Shown here piece after piece: positions 35,100 to 45,272 of a stretch of DNA of 64,000 bases; the stretch's first letter is position 1, and each line of letters starts with the position of its first letter. The notes below the pieces were generated by a model. It had not been told where the DNA came from, searched no databases, and saw nothing but the letters and a program-made list of their open reading frames with translations. The DNA is taken from positions 53,070,797-53,134,796 of the forward strand of contig OW028574.1 in NCBI GenBank assembly GCA_932294295.1. Direction: 5' to 3'. The position numbers were made by a program, and so were the translations under genes. The DNA comes from Alitta virens (Eukaryota; Annelida; Polychaeta; Phyllodocida; Nereididae).

Positions 35100-37236
35100 A
35101 GATAAGATAAGATAAGATAAGATTTAAAGTTCTTGGTAATAAAACAAAGAACCCAAGCTAATAGCTTTTAACTGACCGTTGAAATAACAGAAAATGATAG
35201 GACAAGACATTGACTTACCATCATATACTTTAACTTTCTTCAGGCTGTCTATGTGGGCTTTATAATGCCCTCTGCCATCTCCGAAACTTGCGACTCTTTT
35301 ACCAGCAAGAAACGCAGACATTCCTTTTGCTAGTGGGAAATCTGTGGCATGGCCATAAGAATTTCCTTTCACTTGTTCAGGCTTCTCACACCAGCCTCCT
35401 ACGTTGCTCACACTCTGCAAAAGTCAAATCCTTGTGACTGTGAAAATGGCCATAATGATGATAACAAGAAGGCAACAAATTATCATTAGAAAGATAGGAA
35501 AGGTGAATTTATTTGGTGCAGAGAGTGGTTCTTAAGGGTTAGGAGGTTGGGATTTGATTCAACAGTAACATTTCTGTCTATTTTGTGCTACTCCAAGATT
35601 TTTATGATCAAGTATGACCAAAAACAAATTGGACATCTGTTAAATAAAATAAACTTAAAGTGGTTGTTGCACTAACATGTCTACAAATAACTAATATCAT
35701 TGAATTTTTAATTTATTTATTTTTCCTTATGTCAGTCACTGAACAGGATATTACTTACCAAAACAGTTTTCTTTTGCTTTTCACAAACAAGGATCGCTGC
35801 TTTTTTGGACAACTTGTTAAGATTGACAGACAACTTGTTTCTTTGTTCTCTCAACAGCTGATTCTGGTTGCGGTAATGTACCTCCAACCTTTCTTTCCTG
35901 TAAAGAAAAAAATGATATATGAAATCTTTGAACCGAGTGACAAAAGATATGTGCTATACTAGATTCAAGATTCAAGACGTCATCACCAAATAAGAATTAC
36001 ATATTCAGCTATATTATGTTGATGACAATGGTAGGCGTACCCCATCTGGCGTATTTGCCTTTACAATAACAAATACATGATACACTTTTTACAATATAGA
36101 ATTATTTAATATAAAGGAGGTATTGTGGCAACAATGTTTAATGTATTTATCAAGATAAAGGCATCAAAACACCCAAAAGAATCATGCTATTGCTTCATAT
36201 TTACTCACACAAGCAAAGCGACGATAACCGTTGAAGTGGCAATTGTCAACAAACACGCGATGGTCCGAAAAATGTGACCTTGTGACATACCTGAAAGAGT
36301 TTTTAAAGATTATTAAAAATGAGAAGTTATTTCTGGAAACAAACACGCCTAGAAAAATGTTTTTAAAGTTTGCAATAGAATAGCCAAACAGAAATGTAAG
36401 AGTGGACAACTATCAAGTTGTCAAAGAGCTTAAATAAAAAAAAGTTAATTATGTCATGTTTTTTTTGGACCCTATTGCCACCATTGCGCCAAAGTAAAGA
36501 AATGGACAAGCGAACGAAATTTTAAAGGTGGATATACAATGCTAGGTGAATCTGAGGTAATTTTTTCAACAGAGTGTGATAATTCTGGCGTGTCTGACGC
36601 ACGGAACTCAAACCAGTTGGGCAGCCCTGGAACACTTCATTGCTTCAGACAATAACGCACTGACAGTTATTTGCTAACAGCTGTAAAAACAAATCAGCTG
36701 CAGGAACCATTAGATAACATTGAAAGCCTTAAAGTCACTAGAAACAATTATTTTTTTTGTATCAGATTTGTTTGCTAATTTCCAAAAAACTGGTCCTATA
36801 TATCATGCTTATACGTTTTTGTCCTTTCTGTACACCATTGCGAAAATTTACGAAAAAAACTTTGAACAATGCTCCGGTGTTCAAAGTTTTTTCTTCTTTT
36901 CTTCAAATAACTTACACAAAGTACATTTTCGCAATAATGATCCTTTCGATTTAAATTGTTTCCTTTGAGAATCGCTCATTATCCATTGGTAAAAAGTTCT
37001 TCTTTCCAAAAATGGTTTCAATCATATATCATTCCTTTGATCATTCGGAGATATCCTAAATCTTTTCTCATATTCATCCATTCCTCGGGGCTAAGTGTGA
37101 CATTTATTACAGCTGGTAAGGTTATGATGCAATCCACCACCAGAGTGACTGGACTGTGTAACACTAATTATGATCAATTTTGGAAGAAATGAACTAAAAT
37201 TACAAGAAAGAAGTTCTCACCTGCTATTTGCTTCAT
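34455..37236 (-). CDS. Membrane-anchored SAM-dependent methyltransferase-like protein, 278 aa, five exons
   Basis: Coding exons (minus strand, 5' to 3') are 37236-37221 (16 nt), 36290-36209, 35897-35759, 35414-35219 and 34858-34455. They sum to 837 nt including TGA. All four introns begin GT (GTGAGA, GTGAGT, GTAAGT, GTAAGT) and end AG, and phases agree throughout. Residues 12-33 form one hydrophobic helix, a type II signal-anchor topology. Residues 34-79 are charged and coiled-coil-like. Residue 80 onward is a class I methyltransferase fold: motif I VASFGDGRG (120-128), an acidic D164, DWIISLEVAEHIP (176-188), HA near 202 and SWAIPGQDG (210-218). The EVxEHIP and SWAxPGQ pattern is familiar from uncharacterised invertebrate methyltransferases; the substrate is unknown. 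A second Met at residue 7 in exon 2 could also start translation, with exon 1 as leader. Intron 2 holds a LINE tail and intron 4 a GATAA microsatellite. The frame is undamaged, so it is probably functional. Confidence 0.85.
34999..35125. repeat. (GATAA)n / (ATTAGAATAT)n array in intron 4
   Basis: Short ATATTAGA and TATAAGATTA blocks lead into about 13 GATAA units. It lies wholly inside the last intron of the methyltransferase gene, 95 bp before the donor exon (35219). Confidence 0.95.
35957..36170 (-). mobile_element. LINE 3'-end remnant in intron 2
   Basis: On the minus strand it ends 'GACGTCTTGAATCTTGAATC', a TTGAATC-repeat tail typical of CR1/L2-like LINE 3' ends. The upstream part has 'GTCATCAACATAATATAGC'. 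A + strand tail of the same type is at 46640-46692. No coding part remains. Confidence 0.45.
36572..36662. repeat. Dispersed repeat, copy 2 (GGAACACTTC type)
   Basis: 'CAACAGAGTGTGATAATTC' and 'CCTGGAACACTTCATTGCTT' followed by 'CAGACAATAACGCA' match 19945-20020 in order, with a longer spacer here. Confidence 0.55.
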
Positions 37237-38319
37237 TCCCAGTTCCAGTAAGTCATCAATAATGAACAATTATCACATCTCAAGCTGGATAATAACAAGA
37301 AGAAAATTGCCTTAAGGCATTGTACTTAATTGCTGTAATTCAGAACAAGGATACCGAATTTTAAGGAGGATGCATTGATTTTATTGACGCATAAATTTAT
37401 GTAAAAGACATAAAACGAGATACTCTCCATATACACAACAAACTGAATCTGGCCGCTTACCATTTTAATTTATAGCTATATATACAATACATATAATGAC
37501 ATATGCTGAAGATTAAAACAGTAATAAGGACTTTATCTAACTGTTTGTTCATTTATATTATCTAACTATTCATTTATTTAGTTTTGTACTTCTTTTATTA
37601 TTAGGTTATCTAGTTATTATTTATTTATCTATTTAATAAAAGGACTATAATTAAGATGTTGATTGTTAGCAAAATTTCACTCATGTAGTGTATAGTGAAC
37701 CATATGGAGGTTTGAAAAAGGTATGCATTTTTTTTATCTCTTTAAAAATTCTATATTATTTATGAGACCCCCAGAAGGCACCACTATTTTAGATATTTTC
37801 TGGCAAATGATGTATGCATGTAGGTGCAGTAGTGTCCGGGGTCTGCTCTGGAAACAAAAGAGTTGTTTTTGTGTTGTTGTTTTTTTGGGCATTTTTTCCA
37901 AATTATGTAAAACACATAAATATGTCAATGAGACAACCGAAAGTAACCACTAGGCCATGTATAGTAACATAAACTTTCGGGAGGCTACTAAAACCTTGGT
38001 GAACATGAGAGACTTAAGCCCCAGTCACACATAGCTGTTTTAGCCGTAGTGAACCCGTAGAGTGACGTAACGGTTATGTAACAGCTTTTTTCGCCGGGTT
38101 GGCTGGCGGCAAAAAGGGGTGGGGCAGCACCCGACGGGTTACCCGCCGGGTTCTATGGGTTACCTGCCGGCTTCCACGGGTTACCCGCTTGGTACGGCCA
38201 ATTAGTGGACGGCTTCCATGGGTAACCCGGCGACTTCCACGGGTAGCCTGGCGGCTCTCTCCTGGAATTTGCCAAAAATGAATAAATAGGGGCTGCATCT
38301 GTTGCTCTTGATCATTGTA

Positions 38320-38870
38320 GTACTTGTTCAGAACTTTGTATTATTTTTTTTTTTGGTTCAGAAGTGCCATAGTTGTTGGTTGTTCAGAAGTGCCATAGTT
38401 TTTTCGTGTTCAGAAATGCCGTATTTGTTTTTTATTTGTTTAATAAAGTTTTCATATTTCTTTAGCAAACAAAGTTGCAATTAACTTAAGTGTGGTGGTG
38501 TCAGGGTTACTAATATTTAGCAAAGAAGACATCATTTTTTTTGGTTCAGAAGTGCCGTAGTTGTTGGTTGTTCAGAACTGCCGTAGTTATTTCTTGCTCA
38601 GAAGTGCCGTACTTTCATCATTTTTATTATTTTCTACGGCAGTTCTGAACCAAACCTTTTTGTACGGCACTTCTGAACAACCAACAACTACGGCACTTCT
38701 GAACGAGAAAAATTATGTCTTCTTTGCTCAAAATTATTAATCCTGACACCACCCACTTAAGATAATTGCCATTTTGTTTGCTAAAGGAATTTGAAAACTT
38801 TATTTAAGTGTGATAATAAGCAATTTACTGAAAAATAGTCCAAGTGTAATTAAATAAAAAAAAAACTATT
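38320..38870. repeat. Nested palindrome with TTCAGAAGTGCCGTAG units inside element 2
   Basis: Two arms of about 180 bp (38441-38623 and 38624-38806) mirror each other. Both contain TTTAGCAAACAAA, CTTAAGTG, GGTGGTGTCAGG and GCAAAGAAGACAT, then GTTCAGAA(G/C)TGCCGTAG units towards the centre. Tandem TTCAGAAGTGCCATAG units precede the left arm from 38355. Confidence 0.8.
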
Positions 38871-39028
38871 AAAAAATAATGGACCGATAAGTATTTGTGC
38901 TCTATTAAGCAAAAGGAAATACGAACAAGTTTCTTGATGAAAAGAAATTGTTTTTGGACTCAAATATTATACTTTCTTGGACAAAGATAGAGAAAAGTTT
39001 GGAGGGTTTTGGAACTTTTTTTTTTGAT

Positions 39029-39259
39029 TGATTGTTAACACAAATATGTGTACAAGGCGTGCTCTTTTGGGAGGATTTGGTGGCCTTGAAAAAGGCCGGG
39101 GTTGTCAGGGTTTCTATATGTTCAGAAACTGGCTCATATTTAGTGGTGTCGAGGTACTGGCTGGCATTTCGGAAATCATCGATGGAGGGCCAGAAGGAGG
39201 CAGTGAAGAAGATCCAGCTGCTGATCCAGGTGACCAATTCTTTTCTGGACTCAGGATGG
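39029..39259 (+). pseudogene. Candidate captured gene fragment in foldback element 2
   Basis: A + frame of about 76 codons ends TAG at 39262. The 3' half has strongly G/C-ending codons (residues around EGQKEAVKKIQLLIQ), unlike surrounding DNA and unlike the element's own CGGGT words. It has no start of its own after the upstream stop and no clear splice acceptor. It looks like part of an exon carried by a transposon, as in Pack-type elements. The GxxxAVxKIxxLI pattern faintly recalls the C-terminal helix of KH domains; I would not assign it. The opposite strand is also open over this span, so the coding strand is inference from codon use. Confidence 0.3.
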
Positions 39260-39693
39260 TAGTGTACTGCAGCCCCGTAGAAGCCGACGGGTGACCCGTA
39301 GAAGGCGGCGGGTGACCCATGGAAGCCGCCGGGTTACCCGTAGAACCCCTCAACAAGCCGCCCGGTTTACTACGTGTAACTTTAGGCACAGATAAACCGC
39401 CGGGGTTCTACGGGTCACCCGCCGGCTTCTACGGGTCACCCACCGGCTTCTACGGGTCACCTACCGGCTTCCACAGGTTTTTTTCATTTTTTGGACACCC
39501 GGGAGATTTCCATGGTTGTGCCATGCAAGCATGGCACAACTGGCTACCGGGCCCGAAACTCCCGGCTTGGCCATGGGTCCCACGGGTGTTTGGCGGGTAT
39601 TGCCGGGTATCCACGGGTAGCCATTTTGTAGCTGCCGGGTTGGAGCCGGGTAGCGTGTTCACTACGACAAAACCGGCTAGTGTGACTGGGGCT

Positions 39694-40860
39694 TAAGATA
39701 CAGCATGAAATATACATGTCGGTGGAAGACAACCTTATTTGATAATACACTGAAATATGAATTCACTTGGAGGAATAGTTGTAAAAGAATTATATATATA
39801 GCTATAATATGATGATTTAAAGCAAACTCCATGTAAACCTGTGAAATCTGAAGAATTACGGACTTTCATTAGAGCGTGTTTATCATTTCTCCAAGGTAAA
39901 ACGAAAGTATTTATGGCCGACCACCGCGGCCTATGCACTCACTTGCCACCTCAAACAGCCATCAAGTCTAAACACGCTATGCAAGAAATCTTTTCATGTT
40001 GATAATTTTCGAAAGAATTTTTTTGAGAGTTTGGGGTGCAATAGTGTCACGTGATACATTTTTGGCATACTTTAACACTTTTAAGGAATGAGATCACTCA
40101 ACGCCTCAACAACTATTGCTCATTTTGGAAGACAAAGGAAATTGGATGAACACATACACACCCGCACATAAAGATAAAATGAATTTCCTCAAGAGGACGC
40201 CACCGTAGCACATTAGCACATTATGGCGGCATTGTAATAAGCATCCCGGTTGATGAGAAGTGACTTTGAAGCAGGGAAATCAATTATGTCACAAAAGCAA
40301 AGATAATTGCTTCCATGAAGTAATTTGAAGCCCGTCCTTATGGAAATTGCATTTGCAATAAGGATATCCTGAAGAAGCTCTACTTTTCATTATCTCTCAT
40401 GAGCAAAATATCATTAGAGTATAATATACAGCCATAAAATGTAATGAAAATTAATTCGGTGTATGCACAGGGCTTCACAATGTTAAAAACAAATATGTTT
40501 TGTAGTTTTTCTACTTTGACATGCATAGATAAATAATCTAACCGGCTCTCTGGGCTTCATTCTTCTAAAATAAAAATGAAATAAAAAAATAAACAAGTAT
40601 AGAAGTAATTGACTAAAGTGAACATGCAAATAAGCTATAACTTAAGATATTGCAATAATTAGCGAGTTCAACAATTGGGTATCTTTATCTTCATGCTTAT
40701 AACCCTACAACGTTACAAATACACTGTACAACTGTTAAAATTCTGCAACTACATTCTATAATATATTCTACAATAGTATCAGTGTAGACTCACGACTCAA
40801 AGAAATGTCTTAGAAGTTGATGGCCAGCATTGCAAATAGATCTTTCAGGGCCCTGCAAGT
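39694..40860. other. Gene-free stretch
   Basis: No exon or element is supported. The sequence is AT-rich with short A/T tracts. Confidence 0.45.
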
Positions 40861-40861
40861 T

Positions 40862-41047
40862 TCATTTTCCACATGGTTGCCTTCTAATGAGAGAGTCTGC
40901 CTCAGTCCCCATGACCAAAGGAGTTCGCCCATCAAACTGTAGGAAATCAAGTTCCACCTGCTCTCCGTCTGTTTGCATTGCTGCCCTTTCAGGCTCTAAA
41001 AGAGATTCCCAAAAGGACTGGTCATATTGACAGCAGTCCCCAGACAT
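40862..41047 (-). pseudogene. Exon-like open frame of unknown protein
   Basis: A 61-residue minus-strand frame ending TGA encodes a balanced, protein-like sequence (…DQSFWESLLEPERAAMQ…, …LDFLQFDGRTPLVMG…) with ordinary codon use. A CAG acceptor-like 'TGACCTCAG' precedes it. About 90 bp of it resemble decayed DNA in duplicated segments B1 (about 56200-56290) and B2 (about 61835-61910), where the frame is broken. It may be a last exon, an old gene duplicate, or part of an unrecognised repeat. Confidence 0.3.
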
Positions 41048-41078
41048 TTCATGGACCTGAGGTCAGCCCCTAACTTAC

Positions 41079-41192
41079 CCCTCCATGTCGAACTTTGAAA
41101 TCACAGCTTGCCATAAACTGACTCCTTTTTTAACCTCAGCGGAGTTCTGGATCAATCCAACCAAAGAAGCTAGGAAAACAGTTCCATAAAAC
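41079..41192 (-). CDS. Orphan internal exon candidate, 114 nt
   Basis: A 'TTTTTCAG' acceptor ends at 41193 and a GTAAGT donor begins at 41078. The enclosed 114 nt are open in one frame: 37 whole codons with one leading and two trailing bases. They encode a hydrophobic start (FYGTVFLASLVGLIQ) followed by a charged part (AEVKKGVSLWQAVIS). The symmetric phase would let it be included or skipped. I could not link it to an upstream exon, nor in phase to the frame at 40862-41047, because the gap of about 31 nt is too short for an intron. It may belong to a gene extending beyond what I can recognise, or be a relic. Confidence 0.35.
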
Positions 41193-41282
41193 CTGAAAAA
41201 TACATTAAAAATACAAAAGGCAATGGAATTCAGTAACAGATTGTGAAATATTCACTTTGTTGGTCTTAAGACTGCTAGTCTG

Positions 41283-41490
41283 TAGCTTAGTCAGCTTATA
41301 TGACCAGCTGACAAATGCAGAATGACGAATGATAAGGGTGGAGTCCACCTATGTTATACATTTACCCCATGGGTAGGGTATTTTACTTGCCCCAGCATAG
41401 ACACCGTGTACAGGGCACCAAAACCTTCAGAGGAGACGGCAACTGTACAAACAGGCTGATGCCTTCACCACTAGCTAGGCCATCTTGCTG
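41283..41490 (-). mobile_element. SINE-B copy, near full length
   Basis: Minus-strand order: a tRNA-like start 'AGCAAGATGGCCTAGCTAGT', a 'GGTGCCCTGTACACGGTGTC' segment, 'TATGCTGGGGCAAGTAAAAT', 'CTACCCATGGGGTAAATG', 'GGTGGACTCCACCCTTATCA' and terminal 'GTCAGCTGGTCATATAAGC'. This shows head, body and 3' end in one copy. No clear target duplication was found. Confidence 0.75.
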
Positions 41491-41999
41491 CTCCATAAAA
41501 ATATATGTTTGCAACATCACAGTTTAACTAAAATATCTCCGAACGCATGCTGTTATAGGCATTAAATCAGTTAATACATGCCATTCTATTTCTTATTCAT
41601 TCAATCAAAGTGTGTGAGTTGCTGAAGGAATTATTTGGGAAAACATTTCAAGGAAGCACAATCAGTAGAGCCTAACTTTTAGTGCATACACAATGTGTGA
41701 AATAAAAATCACAGCGTATATCATATTTTGCCTGCCGCCTCAGACACCCTAGCCAATTGCCACCTGATATGTTCTCATGCAACGGAGTCATTTAACCTTC
41801 CTAGGACCTCTGCAAAGAATCTCCCTGAAAATTTCAAATCAGAATCTGTGGAGTTATGAAAGAGGAGCCTTTCTAGCATCTACACGTCAATATCTTATTC
41901 TCTACATTTCTATAGCTTTATGTAGCATTGAGAGCTGGAATTATTTCGGTTCCTTTTTTGACTGGTTCTAAAAAAAAAAATCAAGCATTGTGCATCGGT

Positions 42000-42242
42000 T
42001 TATATTTCACCGAAGCTTTTCATAAGCCTCAAACGAATAATGAACCTCAACTGGTTTCCGATGGAGCTAGACTTTTCATCACAAGATAGATGCCCAGATT
42101 TTGCTAAGAGATGACAAAGCTCAGGGAATCCATTGACACAGGCAGAGCCCAGGACCATAAAAACATTTCGCTTTGTGTAGCATCCTTTCCTTTCATATAA
42201 GATTGATGGGCGAGGCACTAACAAACAAGCAGGGTGCAGCAT
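42000..42242 (-). other. Open frame of unknown meaning
   Basis: An 80-codon minus-strand open frame has no convincing acceptor or donor and no familiar motif. It could be a conserved non-coding block rather than an exon. Confidence 0.15.
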
Positions 42243-42605
42243 CCATAATAATTAGGAGTTTGCCAGGCGGAATTTATCCTCAGTGACACAGAGCAAGTTG
42301 CTCATGTGCTGAAGATGACACTGTGATGCCACAAAACGTTTATGCTGCAGACAGTCTTCCATACAAATGATGCGGGCTAGCATCATATGGCTGGGATGCT
42401 GAATAGAACACGGTTGCTGTAGTATGACAAATGTACATTACGGAGGCTCATGTTTGACTGATGAGGACATATATATAAGTACAACGAAAAAATAACTTTA
42501 TAACAGTTATTTACATCAATCATAATATTATGAAGTAAAAAGAGATTAACAGCAAAAGGGTATGTGCTACGGATTAAACGGGTTATTTAACTGTAAACTT
42601 TTCAT

Positions 42606-42682
42606 GCTTATGTTGATTTACATCTTTGTAAAATGTAAAAATGTAGAAGTAGGAATTTACAAAGATGTAAATCAACATAAGC
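42606..42682. repeat. Perfect 27-bp inverted repeat
   Basis: GCTTATGTTGATTTACATCT plus TTGTAAA at 42606-42632 is exactly mirrored at 42656-42682 across a 23-bp loop. It ends 8 bp before the left end of the 42691-45272 element. Confidence 0.9.
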
Positions 42683-43016
42683 AGAAGGTGCACTCTAAAA
42701 ACTATAAGTGCTATATGGAACCTTTAAAGGTTCAAAAGCCCGGTATAGATATGGAACCTTTATTAGTTATTTTAGAACCTCTCTAAAGGTTCTTTAAAAG
42801 AACCACTGAAGTTTCCATATTAAGCTTCTTAATGGTACCCAATGGTTCTTGAACAAAGGTTCTGTATGGAACCCAATGGTTCATAAACAAACTCATCAAA
42901 CGGTTCTGTAAAGAACCCTTGGATTGTTTAACAGTTCTTCAAAGAACTGTTATAGGTGCACCTATGGTTCTGTTTTGGTTCATTTTAGAACCCTGTGGTT
43001 TTATTCGGAACCTAAC

Positions 43017-43243
43017 AAGGTTCAATTAAAGTTTCATATGTTGGTTCAATAAAGGTTCATATGTTGGTTCAATAAAGGTTCATATGTTGGTTCAATAAAG
43101 GTTCATATGTTGGTTCAATAAAGGTTCATATATTGGTTCAATAAAGGTTCATATATTGGTTCAATAAAGGTTCATATGTTGGTTCAATAAAGTTTCATAT
43201 GTTGGTTCAATAAAGGTTCATATATTGGTTCAATAAAGGTTCT
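43017..43243. repeat. About ten 23-bp units (TTCAATAAAGGTTCATAT)
   Basis: Units differ only by G/A at one position (CATATG or CATATA) and a single G/T change. Each contains GGTTC twice, continuing the element's word at higher density. Confidence 0.95.
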
Positions 43244-44206
43244 TTCAGATATAAATAAATATTCAGTACAACAAAATAAATGTTGGTTTATATATTTATT
43301 TTCTTTCATGAACAAACATAGTTTTGGTATGTTGGACTGAGCTACACACCACTTAAGGATCAAATCACTTCATACAAAAAGTACAAGTTTACCGAATTAA
43401 CCATACCACAACCAATGATGCAAAATTCCACATAGAACATGATGTATTTTTTGTATCCAATAAACAGCAATAAAACAATCATAAGCCAGTGAAATATCAG
43501 GTTCTCTCTCTTGGATGACCATCATGCCTCTCTCTTGTGTTTGATCTGAACAAAAATGTGGGTGTTGACTCCTGTCAAAATAAAGTATAGGAAGTGTTAT
43601 AAAACTCATAACATTAGATGGTTGCATCGAAGACATTAATTATATATATTATTACAGCTGCAAATATGTTTTATATATTTATTAACCAGGTAGCAACAAA
43701 ATTTTATTTTTATATTGTTGGTGCATTACTGTTGTTTGTTGCCCATTTGGTGGGTTTTGGCAATCCGCATGTAAAATTTGCACATGTCATCCAGTCACTC
43801 TTTTTTCATAATTTTTCATGAAATGTTGTACTTTTTTGCATTCTGTCTATATGAATACACAACACCACCGAGTCATTCACAGTCTATATTTGCATTATGG
43901 ATGCTTCAACAAAAACGTGTGATATCTTTGATTTTAAGAAAGAAGTTAAAAAAAAAAACTAACTTTTTTACCTTTCATTTTCTCCTTAATGTACCCTGGC
44001 AAGCTGACTTGCACATTTTCAAGTCTTTTTGGATAAATACAGTTATGGTTCATTTCATGAATAGTCTGTAACAAGTTTTCTTTATAAATATTTCAGTGTG
44101 ATAATAAGATATGAAAAAATAAAAAAGGCAAAATTATCATTGGAATAACTTTTATTGTCAGACATTCTAAATTAAAGATTCACCAGTTAACAATCTGTCA
44201 CAAGAA

Positions 44207-44900
44207 TACAGTGGGTTGCAAAAGTATTCATACTCCTAACTGTCAACTATAACTATTCATAGTTTGTCATAGGAAGTATATAACCCATATCAATGACACT
44301 TTTTTAAAATTACGTGGCCTTAGAATTTGATGTAATTCCATGAAAATTGCTATATTTTCCACTTCTCATTAAATATTAATATTTTGGTGTCTGTTTTTTA
44401 AACCATCACTTTCGGTTGTTCGTTGACTGATAATGATTGGCTTTTTAAAAATAAGATGCAATTTTGATGCACTTTACCAATTTATTACTATACTGAAGTC
44501 CCTCATATTTTCATTCTTGCCAGCCGATACTTCATTATATTTTATGTGAAATGTTTTCCCGAGGTGAATTTCAGCAAATCCAAAGAAACCCTGATGAAAA
44601 TCTAGTGCAACAATGAAAATATTTGTGGCTTAAAATTTAAACTCCAATAAGGTTGAAAATTTACAACATATGGTTGATTATCACCCCCAAAAAAGTATGC
44701 TGTTTGCATGTACCACTTTTGTCCAATATAGATTTATAGCTAATATAGCAAAATCTAGAGGCATACTTTAGCAATCTACTGTATATGCAAAAGTAGTATT
44801 CAAAATGACACTTACAGATTTATGATAGTGAAATGTAGGGTTTTTTTAAATTTTTTGCAATGAATACTCACCATGACAAGCAATACATTTGCTGCAAGTG
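44207..44900. mobile_element. Possible Tc1-like fragment nested in the GGTTC element
   Basis: TACAGTGGGTTGCAAAAGTA followed by TTCATACTCC is close to a well-known Tc1-like terminal sequence (CAGTGCCTTGCAAAAGTATTC type), including the preceding TA. The opposite end was not found; 'TGCAATGAATACTCACCATG' near 44855 could be a decayed mirror. Confidence 0.4.
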
Positions 44901-45272
44901 ATATTTCTTGAGCAGTTCAATGTCTATGCTTCCTAAATGCTACAGTGAGTGTGGTACAGTCCTCTTCATCGTGTCCTGAATGTTTTCATAGTCATTTGGT
45001 AATTTTTCCTACTCAAATTTCTGCAAAAACAATACATCTTAACAATATAACAACATGTTTTCATGTCTTGATTAAACAAAACTATTTACATATGGTAACT
45101 AATGTGATTGGCATTGAACCCTTTTGTCAAGTTTTTAACCTTTGGTGTGTGATTGAACCATATGGTTCTTACATTGAACCTTTAGGAACATATGTACTAT
45201 AGAACCTTCAGGTTCCATATGGAACCCCTAGGTTCCATATTGAACCTTTAAGAACCTTTTTTTCTTAGAGTG

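Larger units (their letters stand above)
38017..39693. mobile_element. Foldback element 2 (ACCCG-rich), about 1.68 kb, Harbinger-like, with cargo
   Basis: The left end AGCCCCAGTCACACATAGCT and right end (reverse-complemented AGCCCCAGTCACACTAGCCG) are inverted. TTA flanks the left and TAA the right, so the 3-bp target copy is imperfect; TTAA on both sides is the alternative reading. The outer 260 bp (left) and 450 bp (right) are filled with ACCCG/CGGGT words such as TTCTACGGGTCACCCG. The middle 950 bp is different: an AT-rich nested palindrome (38441-38806) and a codon-biased fragment (39029-39259). No transposase is seen. Confidence 0.75.
42691..45272. mobile_element. DNA element with CACTCTAA ends and GGTTC word repeats, 2.58 kb
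   Basis: The left end is CACTCTAAAAACTATAAG and the right end, reverse-complemented, CACTCTAAGAAAAAAAGGTTC shortened. Both subterminal regions are crowded with GGTTC/GAACC words (left about 42715-43250, right about 45110-45260). A direct TG flanks each end. A 23-bp tandem array sits at 43017-43243 and a possible Tc1-like end near 44207. Frames inside (for example 43618-44071) are AT-rich and show no transposase motif. The superfamily is unassigned. Confidence 0.6.

Noticed and set aside
38905..39237. A 110-codon minus-strand frame in element 2
   Set aside because: It is antisense to the + strand frame that shows the better codon bias, and it begins at TTG rather than ATG.
41777..41971. A 64-codon plus-strand frame with a hydrophobic stretch
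   Set aside because: No splice sites, motif or neighbouring exon in the same phase was found.
43017..43243. Regularly spaced repeat array as CRISPR
   Set aside because: It is a head-to-tail 23-bp tandem repeat without spacers, inside a transposable element.
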